Positions 18,727 through 29,824 of a DNA stretch of 64,000 nucleotides are shown one piece after another. The first letter of the stretch is position 1. Every line of letters starts with the position of its first letter. Origin of the DNA: Roseococcus suduntuyensis (lineage in GTDB: Bacteria; Pseudomonadota; Alphaproteobacteria; Acetobacterales; Acetobacteraceae). The stretch is taken from contig NZ_JACIDJ010000002.1 of NCBI RefSeq assembly GCF_014196305.1, forward strand, positions 620,001 to 684,000, given 5' to 3'. The notes under the pieces were generated by a model. The model made no database searches. It had not been told where the DNA came from and saw only the letters and a list, made by a program, of their open reading frames with translations. The translations under genes were made by a program, and so were the position numbers.

Positions 18727-18801
18727 ATGAGTGCGGCGGGAGGGGGAGACGCGACTCGCCGCACGCGTCTAGACTCGAGGGGAGGAGATCCGAGGCCATG
18801 A
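18727..18801 (+). CDS. Candidate 24-residue mini-ORF ending in the ftsZ start
   Basis: An ATG at 18727 opens 24 codons ([20 protein letters not shown] and four more residues) that stop at a TGA overlapping the ftsZ ATG as ATGA. The ftsZ ribosome binding site GGGGAGGAG lies inside it. It has no recognised relative and could be chance, but it repeats the layout seen upstream of murC and ddl. Confidence 0.25.
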   Translation: MSAAGGGDATRRTRLDSRGGDPRP

Positions 18802-20303
18802 CGTTGAACCTGACTCTGCCAGTGACGCAGCACACCGATTTCTCGCCCCGGATCGCCGTCATCGGCATCGGCGGCGGCGGCACCAATGCCGTGAACAACA
18901 TGATCAACCTGGGCCTCGAGGGGGTTGATTTCATTGTCGCCAACACCGACGCCCAGTCGCTGGTGAACAGCCGCGCGGAACGCCGCGTGCAGCTCGGCCC
19001 GCACCTGACGCAGGGGCTGGGCGCGGGTGCCAAGCCCGAGATCGGCCGCGCCGCCGCCGAGGAAGCGATGGACGAGCTGGCCCGCCACCTGGAAGGCTGC
19101 CACATGGTCTTCGTCACCGCCGGCATGGGCGGCGGCACGGGCACGGGGGCGGCGCCCGTCGTGGCGCGCATGGCGCGCGAGCGCGGCATCCTGACCGTGG
19201 GCGTCGTGACGCGCCCCTTCGACTTCGAAGGGCCCAAGCGCAAGCGCGCCGCCGACCTCGGCCTCGATGAGCTGCAGCAGTTCGTGGACACGCTGATCGT
19301 GGTGCCCAACCAGAACCTGTTCAGGCTGGCCAATGAGCGCACGACCTTCCAGGACGCCTTCCGCATGGCGGACAACGTCCTCTACATGGGCGTGCGCGGC
19401 GTCACCGACCTGATGGTGGCCCCCGGCCTCGTGAACCTCGACTTCGCCGACATCCGCACCGTCATGGCCGAGATGGGCAAGGCGATGATGGGCACGGGCG
19501 AGGCCGAGGGCGAGGACCGCGCGGTGAAGGCCGCCGAGGCCGCCATCAGCAACCCGCTGCTGGAGGACACCTCCATGCGCGGCGCGCGCGGCGTGCTGAT
19601 CAACATCACGGGCGGCCTCGACATGACGCTGTTCGAGGTGGACGAGGCGGCGACGCGCATCCGTCGCGAGGTGGACGAGGATGCGAACATCATCTTCGGC
19701 TCCTCCGTTGATGAGACGATGAACGGGCGCGTGCGCGTCTCGGTCGTCGCCACCGGCATCGATGTGGCGAGTGCGGCTTCGACGGGCGCGCCGCGCCTGG
19801 CCGTCGTCGCCCCCGCGCCGGTCGAGGCGCCGGCGCCGCGCGCGGCCCAAGGGGCGGCGCAGGGGCCGTTTGGCGCCCCCGTCCCGCCGCAGCCCGCCCG
19901 CCGGCCGGTGCAGGCCACGGGTGCGGGCCTGCTGCGCCAGGCGGCCGCGCCGGCGGTGGCCGTGACACCCGTCCCGGCGGCGCAGGAGGAGGAGATGCCG
20001 GCCCCGCAGCCCGTGCCGACCCCTGCCCCGCAGATGGCACCGCCCGTCATGGCGGCCCCCGCGCAGATGGAAGGCCCGGCGCCGCAGCATGGCGGCGAAT
20101 CGGGTTGGCGCAGCCTGTTCCGCAACGCGACGGGCGCCATTCGCCAGCCGCGCGCGCCGGAAGCCACCGCCCCGCGCCGCGCCGAGCCGGGCCTCGGCCT
20201 TCCCCAGCCCGCGCCGCAGCGCACGGCGCCCGCGGCCTCGCCCACGGGTCCGGATGAGAAGAACCTCGACATCCCGACCTTTCTGCGCCGCATGAGCAAC
20301 TGA
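18798..20303 (+). CDS. ftsZ: Cell division GTPase FtsZ
   Basis: 501 residues; tubulin-like GTPase that forms the division ring. [14 protein letters not shown] near 24-37 is the N-terminal nucleotide loop, [13 protein letters not shown] near 112-124 the tubulin signature, and [21 protein letters not shown], split by the T7 loop, lies near 251. A variable linker of roughly 165 residues rich in Pro, Ala and Gln follows the core, then the conserved C-terminal peptide [11 protein letters not shown], which binds FtsA. The ATG at 18798 follows a strong GGGGAGGAG site; longer in-frame starts have no such site. A terminator follows. Confidence 0.97.
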   Translation: MTLNLTLPVTQHTDFSPRIAVIGIGGGGTNAVNNMINLGLEGVDFIVANTDAQSLVNSRAERRVQLGPHLTQGLGAGAKPEIGRAAAEEAMDELARHLEGCHMVFVTAGMGGGTGTGAAPVVARMARERGILTVGVVTRPFDFEGPKRKRAADLGLDELQQFVDTLIVVPNQNLFRLANERTTFQDAFRMADNVLYMGVRGVTDLMVAPGLVNLDFADIRTVMAEMGKAMMGTGEAEGEDRAVKAAEAAISNPLLEDTSMRGARGVLINITGGLDMTLFEVDEAATRIRREVDEDANIIFGSSVDETMNGRVRVSVVATGIDVASAASTGAPRLAVVAPAPVEAPAPRAAQGAAQGPFGAPVPPQPARRPVQATGAGLLRQAAAPAVAVTPVPAAQEEEMPAPQPVPTPAPQMAPPVMAAPAQMEGPAPQHGGESGWRSLFRNATGAIRQPRAPEATAPRRAEPGLGLPQPAPQRTAPAASPTGPDEKNLDIPTFLRRMSN

Positions 20304-20328
20304 TCCGGAACAGCTTTGTGCCGAATGA

Positions 20329-20357
20329 CCCCGCGGCTGAAAGGCCGCGGGGTTTTT
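20329..20357 (+). terminator. Rho-independent terminator after ftsZ
   Basis: A perfect 9-bp stem (CCCCGCGGC 20329-20337, GCCGCGGGG 20344-20352) with a 6-base loop is followed by TTTTT (20353-20357). It marks the end of the dcw transcript and separates lpxC. Confidence 0.9.
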
Positions 20358-20711
20358 CATGTCCAGGTCAAGCAAACCGCACCGCCAGGACTTTGCCGCG
20401 ACGCAATGAAGCGCGTGCGGGAATTGCCGTCAGCGCAAATATGGCGAGAAAAGGGCGCGCCCTTTCAGGGTTTTAGCGGGAAACATCGGGAAACAACGCT
20501 TGACTGGCCTGCACGGCCCAGCCCTGGCATGCAGGGTGTCGAAACCTTGCCGACGGCCCGATTGTGGCCGCATGAACTGGGCAGGGTCCGGTGCCTCCCC
20601 CTCCGGGCGGGGCGCGGTTCTGGGGAGGGCCGTAATCCGGAATGCCGCGCCACTGGCGCGGGCTTTGTGTGTCACGGGCGGTTTGGCCCAGCTTTGGGGA
20701 TTTTGCTCAGC
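20358..20711 (+). promoter_or_regulatory. lpxC upstream region with palindrome and GGG repeats
   Basis: No gene is supported in these 354 bases. They hold a perfect 16-bp palindrome AAAGGGCGCGCCCTTT (20450-20465), then three GGG-core elements at exact 10-bp period (AGGGT 20467, CGGGA 20477, CGGGA 20487), then a -35-like TTGACT (20500-20505) without a convincing -10. The repeats resemble the TGGGA-N5-TGGGA pattern bound by MraZ in E. coli. The last 200 bases before lpxC show no clear element. Confidence 0.4.
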
Positions 20712-21653
20712 ATGGATGGATTCGCGCAGCTTCCGGGTGGTCGCCGCCGTCGCCTCGCGCAGGGGATTTCCTGCCGCGGCGTGGGCCTCCACAGCGGGTT
20801 GACGCTGACGCTCTCCCTCCTGCCCGCCCCCAGCGGCGCCGGCATCAGCTTCCGTCGCACCGACCTCGGCGTCACCATCCCCGCCCGCGCCGACCATGTG
20901 GTGGACACGCGGCTCTGCACCGCCATCGGGATGGAGGGCCAGCCGCAAGCCCGCGTCGGCACCATCGAGCATGTGATGGCGGCGCTGGCCGCCGCCGGCA
21001 TCGACGACGCGCTGGTCGAGGTGGACGGGCCGGAGGTGCCCATCCTCGACGGTTCGGCGGAGCCCTTCATCTTCCTCATCAACTGCGCCGGCGCGGCCGA
21101 GCAATATGGCCAGCGGCATTCGCTGCAGGTGCTCAAGGCCGTGCGCGTCGAGGATGAGACGGGCGCCTGGGCCGAGCTTTCGCCGCTCGATGACTTCGCC
21201 TTCGAGGCCGAGCTGGAAATCGCCTTCCCCGGCACCGCCATCGGCACCCAGTCGCTCGCCCTGCGCGTCTCCACGGCCAGCTTCCGCGCGGAACTCGCCA
21301 ATGCCCGCACCTTCACCCTCGCCGAGGATGTGGCGCGGCTGCGCGCGGCGGGCCTCGCGCGCGGCGGCAGCCTCGCCAATGCCGTGGTGGTGGACGGGCC
21401 GCTGGTGGTGAACCCGGGCGGGCTGCGCAGCCCCGATGAATTCGTGCGCCACAAGCTGCTGGACGTGGTGGGCGACCTGGCGCTGGCCGGCCACCCCATC
21501 GCGGGGCGCTTCCGCGGCGCGCGCTCGGGCCATGCGCTGAACAACCGGCTGGTGCGCGCCCTGCTGGCGGACCCCACGGCCACGCGCCTCGTCACCGGCC
21601 ATGCGCTGGAGGCGGTGGAAGCCCCCGCCCTGCTCGCCGCCACCGCGGCCTGA
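20712..21653 (+). CDS. lpxC: UDP-3-O-acyl-N-acetylglucosamine deacetylase
   Basis: 313 residues; zinc amidase that performs the committed step of lipid A synthesis. The opening GISCRGVGLHSGLTLTLSL is typical. Zinc ligands are the His of EHVMAAL near 87 and the His and Asp of HKLLDVVGD near 247-251; the catalytic His is expected in RSGHALNNRL near 274. The ATG at 20712 gives the normal length; in-frame codons further upstream would run back to the ftsZ terminator. It lies downstream of the dcw cluster as in many proteobacteria, but behind its own regulatory region. Confidence 0.96.
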   Translation: MDGFAQLPGGRRRRLAQGISCRGVGLHSGLTLTLSLLPAPSGAGISFRRTDLGVTIPARADHVVDTRLCTAIGMEGQPQARVGTIEHVMAALAAAGIDDALVEVDGPEVPILDGSAEPFIFLINCAGAAEQYGQRHSLQVLKAVRVEDETGAWAELSPLDDFAFEAELEIAFPGTAIGTQSLALRVSTASFRAELANARTFTLAEDVARLRAAGLARGGSLANAVVVDGPLVVNPGGLRSPDEFVRHKLLDVVGDLALAGHPIAGRFRGARSGHALNNRLVRALLADPTATRLVTGHALEAVEAPALLAATAA

Positions 21654-21674
21654 TTTCCCACTTCCTGGCCCCCC

Positions 21675-21705
21675 TTGCCGGCGTTCGGCGGGCGCGTGGT
21701 ATAAG
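21675..21705 (+). promoter_or_regulatory. Candidate sigma-70 promoter of bamD
   Basis: TTGCCG (21675-21680) and GTATAA (21699-21704) are separated by 18 bases in the gap between lpxC and bamD. The start of transcription would fall about 20 bases before the bamD ATG. It is the best promoter-like sequence in this gap. Confidence 0.4.
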
Positions 21706-21732
21706 CCCGCCATCCGGAGTAGAACGCCCCAC

Positions 21733-22584
21733 ATGCGACAGACCCTTCCCCGCCTCGCCCTCCTGTGCAGCCTCCTGCCGCTCGCGGCCTGCGGGGGTGC
21801 TACGGGCTGGGACGGGCGCCTGGGCTCCCTGTTCGACAGCAGCCCCACCGCCGCCCTCCAGGACCGCTCGCCCGAGGCGCTCTACGCCGCCGGCATCCAG
21901 GCCCTGCAGGAACAACGCTACGCCCAGGCCGGCCAGATCTTCGACGCGCTGGAGCGCGAACATCCCTTCTCCACCTGGGCCACCAACGCGAAGCTGATGT
22001 CGGCCTATGCCGACTACATGCGCAACCGCTACACCGAGGCCATCGGCACGCTGGACCGCTTCATCCAGCTGCACCCGGCGCACCGCGACATCGCCTACGC
22101 GCACTACCTGCGCGCGCTCTCGCTCTACGAGCAGATCAACGACGCGCAGCGCGACCAGCGCTCGACCGAGCTCGCCATGGCCGCGCTGCAGGATGTGGTG
22201 AACCGCTTCCCCGAGACCGCCTATGCCCGCGACGCCCGCCTCAAGATGGACCTGGCGCGCGACCACCTGGCCGGGCGCGAGATGAACATCGGCCGCTTCT
22301 ACCAGCGCCAGCGCCTGCTCAACGCCGCCATCGGCCGCTACCGCCGCGTGGTGGAGCAATACCAGACCACCAACCATGTGCCCGAGGCGCTGCACCGGCT
22401 GACGGAGATCTACCTCTCCCTCGGCCTGCGGGAGGAGGCGGCGCGCACCGCCTCCGTGCTGGGCTACAACTTCCCGGGCAGCCCCTGGTACCAGGACAGC
22501 TACGCGCTGCTGACGCCGGGGGCCGCGCCGTCGGACGCCGCGCGGCCGGGGCTGCTGCGGCGGGCCTGGGGCAACATCTTCTAG
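21733..22584 (+). CDS. bamD: Outer membrane assembly lipoprotein BamD
   Basis: 283 residues. BamD is the essential lipoprotein partner of BamA in outer-membrane protein assembly. The signal peptide ends in the lipobox LAAC with Cys at residue 20. Tetratricopeptide-like repeats follow, with ALYAAGIQALQEQRYAQAGQ near 49, YTEAIGTLDRFIQLHP near 101 and NRFPETAYARDARLKMD near 157. The start was chosen at the first Met giving a proper lipoprotein signal; frames further upstream overlap lpxC. recN follows after 9 bases. Confidence 0.95.
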   Translation: MRQTLPRLALLCSLLPLAACGGATGWDGRLGSLFDSSPTAALQDRSPEALYAAGIQALQEQRYAQAGQIFDALEREHPFSTWATNAKLMSAYADYMRNRYTEAIGTLDRFIQLHPAHRDIAYAHYLRALSLYEQINDAQRDQRSTELAMAALQDVVNRFPETAYARDARLKMDLARDHLAGREMNIGRFYQRQRLLNAAIGRYRRVVEQYQTTNHVPEALHRLTEIYLSLGLREEAARTASVLGYNFPGSPWYQDSYALLTPGAAPSDAARPGLLRRAWGNIF

Positions 22585-22593
22585 CGGGGCGCC

Positions 22594-24272
22594 ATGCTCG
22601 CCTCGCTCGCCATCCACGACGTGGTGCTGATCGAGCGGCTGGACCTCTCCTTCGGCCCCGGCCTCTCGGTGCTGACCGGCGAGACGGGCGCGGGCAAGTC
22701 CATCCTGCTGGACAGCCTGGGCCTCGCGCTGGGCATGCGCGCCGAGGCAGGGCTGGTGCGCGTGGGGCAATCGCAAGCGAGCGTCGCCGCCGTCTTCACC
22801 CCGCCGCCCCACCACCCCGCCCATGCGCTGCTGGCCGAGCTGGGCCTGGAGGCAGAGGATGCGCTGGTGCTGCGCCGCGTGGTGCAGGCCGATGGACGCT
22901 CCCGCGCCTTCGTGAACGACCATCCGGTGGGGGTGGCGGCGTTGAAGCGCCTCGCCGCCACGCTGGTCGAGGTGCAGGGGCAGCATGACCAGGTGGGCCT
23001 CGCCGACCCCGCAACCCATGGCGCGCTGCTCGATGCCTTTGGCGGCCTCGATGCCCCGCGCGGCGAGGCCGCGGCCGCCTTCCGCGCCTGGCGTGCGGCG
23101 GATGCCGCGCTGCGCGAGGCGGAGGAGGCGGTGGCGGCCGCCCTGCGCGACGAGGAATGGCTGCGCCACGCCGTCGAGGAATTGGCGAAGCTCGCCCCGG
23201 GAGAGGGCGAGGAGGAGACGCTCGCCCAGGAACGCCAGCACCTCCAGGCCGCCGAACGTCGCACCGAGGCGCTGGCCGGGGCGCTGGCCGAACTCCAGCC
23301 GCGCGACCGGCGCAGCGCCAACCCGGCGGCCGCGCTGCGCAACGCCGCGCGTGCTTTGGAACGCCTGCCACCCGGCGCGGTGGGGCCGGGGCAAGACGCG
23401 GTGCTGGCGGCCCTTGGGGCCGCACAGGACGCGCTGGCGGAGGCCGAGCAGCTTCTGGAACGCCTGGCCCAGGACGCCCTGCCCGACCCGCGCCGGCTGG
23501 AGGCGCTGGACGACCGGCTCTACGCGCTGCGTTCGGCGGCGCGGAAGCATGGCGTGCCGGTGGTGGAATTGCCGGCGCTGCTGGACACGCTGCGCGGGCG
23601 GCTCTCCGCGCTCGATGCCGGGACGGATCGCGTCAGCGCGCTGAGCCTGGCCGCGCGGGCGGCGCGCGAGACCTATGTGGCGGCGGCCACCGCGCTGACG
23701 GCGCTGCGGCGCGAGGCGGCGGCGGCGCTGGAAGCCGCGCTGGCGCAGGAATTGCCGCCCTTGAAGCTCGACCGCGCGCGGGTGGTGGTGGAGGTGGCGG
23801 CGCGCGAGGAAGCGGCCTGGGGCGCCGATGGCGCCGATCGCGTCACGCTGCTGGTGGCGACCAACCCAGGACAGACGCCGGGGGCGTTGGTGAAGATCGC
23901 CTCGGGCGGGGAATTGTCGCGGCTGATGCTGGCCTTGAAGGTCGTGCTGGCGCGGGGCTCACCGGTGCCGACGCTCGTTTTCGACGAGGTGGATGCGGGC
24001 ATCGGCGGCGCCACGGCGGCCGCGGTGGGCGAACGGTTGCAGCGCGTGGCCGAGCGGCTGCAGGTGCTGGTGGTGACGCATTCGCCCCAGGTGGCGGCGC
24101 GCGGGGCGCGGCATCTGCAGGTGGCGAAGTCGGTCGCCGGCGGGCGGGCGGAGACGCGCGTGACGCCGCTGGACGCCGAGGAACGCCGCGAGGAAATCGC
24201 ACGGATGCTGGCGGGCGAGGTGGTGACGGAGGCCGCGCGCGCGGCGGCGGAAAGCCTGCTGCGGGGGGCGGC

Positions 24273-24276
<4 letters not shown>
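22594..24276 (+). CDS. recN: DNA repair protein RecN
   Basis: 560 residues; SMC-like ATPase that acts at double-strand breaks. The N-terminal Walker A GETGAGKSILLDSLG lies near 29-43, central regions rich in Ala, Glu and Leu form the coiled coil, and the C-terminal half has the ABC signature SGGELSRLMLALK near 437 and Walker B LVFDEVDAGIGG near 461, followed by VVTHSPQVAARG. Length is typical. It overlaps the GNAT gene by GTGA. Confidence 0.96.
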
Positions 24277-26854
<2,578 letters not shown>

Positions 26855-26996
26855 GGCCGGCCCGCGCACGCCGGGGCGGGATACCGGGCCTGAAGCGCGC
26901 CGGGCGCGGACGCGCCCGCCATGACGCACAGGTTGCGGATTTGGCCGCCTCCCCGCCGCGTGACAGGATGGCGCCCTTCCAGAGGGAGAAACCGCG

Positions 26997-27437
26997 ATGA
27001 CCGACAGCATCAAGCCGCTCGCCACCGCCCGCGCCACCGCCCAGGGCGGCCGCAATGGCCGCACCGCCACCGAGGACGGGCTGGTGGCCGTGGACCTCTC
27101 CGTGCCCAAGGACATGGGCGGCCCCGGCCGCGAGGGCACGACCACGCCCGAGCACCTCTTCGCCGCCGGCTATGCCGCTTGCTTCGCCGGCGCGCTGGAT
27201 TTCATCGGCCGCCAGCACAAGAAGGACGCCAGCAAGGCCGAGGTGACGGCCGAGGTCTCGGTGGGCCCGCGCGAGGGCGGGGGCTTCGGCCTCGCCGTCG
27301 TGCTGCATGTGAACGACCCGGGTCTGCCCCAGGCCGAATTGGCGGCGCTGGCGCAGGAGGCGCATGAGAAGATCTGCCCCTACAGCCACGCCACCCGCGG
27401 CAACGTGGATGTGCAGATCAAGGCCACGGGCGGCTGA
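26997..27437 (+). CDS. Organic hydroperoxide resistance protein (Ohr/OsmC family)
   Basis: 146 residues; cytoplasmic thiol peroxidase that reduces organic hydroperoxides. The two reactive cysteines occur in FAAGYAACFAGALDFIG near 57-73 and EKICPYSHATRGNVDV near 125-140, the Ohr arrangement. GGRNGRTATEDGLVAVDLS near 18-36 is also typical. A good ribosome site (AGAGGGAG) precedes the ATG. Upstream, a GC-rich inverted repeat (CGGGCG 26901-26906, CGCCCG 26913-26918) may separate it from ligA. Its stop abuts the stop of the convergent aminopeptidase gene. No OhrR regulator is seen nearby. Confidence 0.88.
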   Translation: MTDSIKPLATARATAQGGRNGRTATEDGLVAVDLSVPKDMGGPGREGTTTPEHLFAAGYAACFAGALDFIGRQHKKDASKAEVTAEVSVGPREGGGFGLAVVLHVNDPGLPQAELAALAQEAHEKICPYSHATRGNVDVQIKATGG

Positions 27438-29207
27438 TCAGAGGGGGGCGCACTCCGCCTCCAGCCAGGCCCGGCTGGATGTGTCCAGCCCCGGCCCCAC
27501 CTCGCGCCACACCCGCGCGTGGTATGCATCCACCCATTCCCGCTCGAAGCGCGTCAGCGCTGCCGCGTCCAGCAGGGCGCGGCAATAGGGCGCGAGCGTC
27601 AGCGTCTCGAATTCGAGGAAGGGGCGGGCCTGGTCGGGCTGGGGCTCGGCGGGGCGGGCCAGCAGCAGGTTCTCGATGCGGATGCCGTAATGGCCGGGCA
27701 AATAGTAGCCGGGCTCGTTGGACAGGATCATGCCCGGACGGATGGGCACCACGCGGGCCGCGCGGCTGAAGGCGGCCGGACCCTCATGCACCGAGAGGAA
27801 GCTGCCCACGCCATGCCCGGTGCCGTGGTCGTAGTCGAGGCCCATGTCCCAGAGCGGCCGGCGCGCGATGGCATCCAGGTGCGGCCCCGCCACCCCTTCC
27901 GGAAAGCGCAGCGTGCCGAGCGCGATGTGGCCGCGCAACACCGCCGTGTAGCGCGCCCGCAGCGCGGCCGGCGCGGCGTCCGGCCCGGTCCAGATTGTGC
28001 GGGTGATGTCGGTGGTGCCGTCCGGGAACTGCGCGCCGCTGTCGATCAGGTAGCACTCGTTGGGGCGGATGGGCCGGTCGGTCTCGGGGGTGACGCGGTA
28101 GTGGACGATGGCGCCATTCTCGCCGGCGCCCGAGATGGCGGGGAAGCTCTCGGCCACGAAACCCGGCAGCAGGCGGCGCTGGTCCAGCAGGTGGGCGGCG
28201 GCGGACATCTCGGTCAGGCCGCCCCGCGGCGCATGCTCGGCGAACCAGGCCAGGAAGCGCGCCACGGCGCCGGCATCGCGCAGCTGCGCGGCGCGGGCGC
28301 CTTCCTGCTCCACGGGGTTCTTCATGGCGCGGGGCAGGCGGCAAGGGTCCTCGCCCGTCGTCACCTTGGCGCCGGCCTCGCGCAGGGTCGCGGCGAACCA
28401 GGCGGGGGTGGCCTCGGCATCGAGGCGCACGGTGCGGCCGGACAGGGCGCGCAGCGCGCCCGGCAGCGCCGTGCGGGGCGCGATGCTGACGGCATTGCCC
28501 AGATGGGCGCGCGTCGTTTCCGGCACCCGCTCCGGCGCGTTCAGGAACAGCGCCACCGAGGCATCGTCGTGCAGCACCGCGAAGGCCAGCGGCAGGGGCG
28601 TGTGCGCCAGGTCCGCCCCGCGGATGTTCAGCAGCCAGGCGACGGAATGGGCATCGGCCAGCACGCAGGCCTGTTCGCCGGCCGCGCGCAGGGCGGCGGC
28701 GGCGGCCTCGCGCTTGGCGGCGCCCGTGACCCCGGCCTGGGCCAGGGCATGCGGCAGCACGGGGGTTGCGGGGGGCGCGGGCCGGTCGGTCCAGAGCGCA
28801 TCAATGGGGTTGGGCGAGAGGGGCACGAGCGTCACGCCCGCGAAACGCTGCAAGGCGGCCTCGCTGTGCAACCAGGGGTCGTAGCCGATGGCCAGGCCCT
28901 GGGCGTGCTCACGCAGCCATTCGGCGGGCGGTTCCTCGGTGATGTGGCGGCGTTCCCACAGCGCGGCATCGGTCTCGGCGGCGAGCTGGGTGGTGTAGCG
29001 GCCATCGGTGAAGACGGCGGCGCGGCCCGGCAACACCACGGCCATGCCCGCGCTGCCGGTGAAGCCGGTCAGCCAGGCCAGGCGTTCGCCGGCGCGGGGG
29101 ACGTATTCGCCCAGATGCTCGTCGCCGCGCGGGACAAGGAAGCCCGCGACACCCTGGGCGGCCAAAGCCTCACGCAGGGCGGAGAGGCGGTGCAACTTTT
29201 CGTTCAT
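27438..29207 (-). CDS. Xaa-Pro aminopeptidase (aminopeptidase P, M24B)
   Basis: 589 residues from the Met of MNEKLHRLSALREAL, preceded by GAGG at good spacing; an in-frame start 36 bases upstream lacks one. Two creatinase-like N-terminal domains precede a pita-bread metallopeptidase domain. Metal ligands are visible as the two Asp of YLIDSGAQFPDGTTDITRT, the His of GTGHGVGSFLSVHEG, and the two Glu of LSNEPGYY and GIRIENLLL. The enzyme removes N-terminal residues before proline using two metal ions, probably Mn, in the cytoplasm. Length matches long-form bacterial and eukaryotic aminopeptidase P. It diverges from the DUF1127 gene. Confidence 0.92.
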   Translation of the reverse strand: MNEKLHRLSALREALAAQGVAGFLVPRGDEHLGEYVPRAGERLAWLTGFTGSAGMAVVLPGRAAVFTDGRYTTQLAAETDAALWERRHITEEPPAEWLREHAQGLAIGYDPWLHSEAALQRFAGVTLVPLSPNPIDALWTDRPAPPATPVLPHALAQAGVTGAAKREAAAAALRAAGEQACVLADAHSVAWLLNIRGADLAHTPLPLAFAVLHDDASVALFLNAPERVPETTRAHLGNAVSIAPRTALPGALRALSGRTVRLDAEATPAWFAATLREAGAKVTTGEDPCRLPRAMKNPVEQEGARAAQLRDAGAVARFLAWFAEHAPRGGLTEMSAAAHLLDQRRLLPGFVAESFPAISGAGENGAIVHYRVTPETDRPIRPNECYLIDSGAQFPDGTTDITRTIWTGPDAAPAALRARYTAVLRGHIALGTLRFPEGVAGPHLDAIARRPLWDMGLDYDHGTGHGVGSFLSVHEGPAAFSRAARVVPIRPGMILSNEPGYYLPGHYGIRIENLLLARPAEPQPDQARPFLEFETLTLAPYCRALLDAAALTRFEREWVDAYHARVWREVGPGLDTSSRAWLEAECAPL

Positions 29208-29222
29208 TTCTGCCTCAGTTCC

Positions 29223-29267
29223 GTCATAATGACATAAGTCCACAGGATGTCATGCGCTGAGCGCATG
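29223..29267. promoter_or_regulatory. Divergent intergenic operators between pepP-like and DUF1127 genes
   Basis: GTCATAATGAC (29223-29233) is an odd-length perfect palindrome just upstream of the aminopeptidase start. CATGCGC-TGA-GCGCATG (29251-29267) is a 7-base inverted repeat with a 3-base spacer. Both lie in an AT-richer divergent gap, a usual place for repressor sites. A -10-like TATATC at 29312-29317 faces the DUF1127 gene but has no clear -35. Confidence 0.35.
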
Positions 29268-29390
29268 TGTGCAGTCGCAGCATAGCGCAACCACAAGACG
29301 CAAAGCCCCCCTATATCCTGCCTCACGAGAGCGGCGCCGCCGCCTTCAGAACCCGGGCGATGACCGCCCACAGATATTCGGATGGACCAC

Positions 29391-29726
29391 ATGGACTCCC
29401 GCATCACCCCGGCCGAAGCCGCGATGCTGATGCCTTACCCGCACCTCGACCGCCTGAACGCGGCCGAGCGCGCCGAGGTGCTGACCGCCCGTGCCCGCGC
29501 CCTGCGTGCCGCTGTCATCCTGGCAGCCATCACGGGCGCCTTCCAGGCCCTGGGCCGTGGCTTCGCCGCGATGCAGCGCCGCAACCGCACCGCCGAGGAG
29601 CTGAGCCAGCTCAGCGACCGCGCCCTTGCCGATATCGGCATCGCCCGCGGCAATATCTATGAGATCGCCGCCCGCCCCTTCCCGCAGGCGGCGAATGACG
29701 TGGCCGGGACCCGCCACGCGGCCTGA
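29391..29726 (+). CDS. DUF1127 domain protein
   Basis: 111 residues, or 114 if the in-frame ATG at 29382 is used; GGA about 8 bases upstream favours 29391. The C-terminal part, RRNRTAEELSQLSDRALADI followed by GIARGNIYEIA, is the DUF1127 motif: a short Arg-rich, predicted helical segment common in small alphaproteobacterial proteins. Some family members take part in stress or phosphate-related regulation, possibly by binding RNA. The preceding 60 residues include a hydrophobic Ala/Ile stretch. A terminator follows directly. Confidence 0.85.
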   Translation: MDSRITPAEAAMLMPYPHLDRLNAAERAEVLTARARALRAAVILAAITGAFQALGRGFAAMQRRNRTAEELSQLSDRALADIGIARGNIYEIAARPFPQAANDVAGTRHAA

Positions 29727-29750
29727 ACGGGCTGCACGGTCGCTTCCGCC

Positions 29751-29790
29751 CCGCGCCGGGTGCATAACTGCCCCGGCGCGGTTCTTTCTT
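29751..29790 (+). terminator. Rho-independent terminator after the DUF1127 gene
   Basis: A perfect 10-bp stem (CCGCGCCGGG 29751-29760, CCCGGCGCGG 29772-29781) with an 11-base loop is followed by TTCTTTCTT. It ends the DUF1127 transcript. Confidence 0.85.
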
Positions 29791-29824
29791 GTGCAAGGCT
29801 GACGCTTCCTCTCAGCTTTCGCTT

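Noticed and set aside
18763-18779. Cluster of MluI, XbaI and XhoI recognition sequences before ftsZ, like a cloning linker
   Set aside because: The flanks are continuous natural ftsA-ftsZ sequence and no vector sequence is seen. Chance overlap of short palindromes is the simpler explanation.
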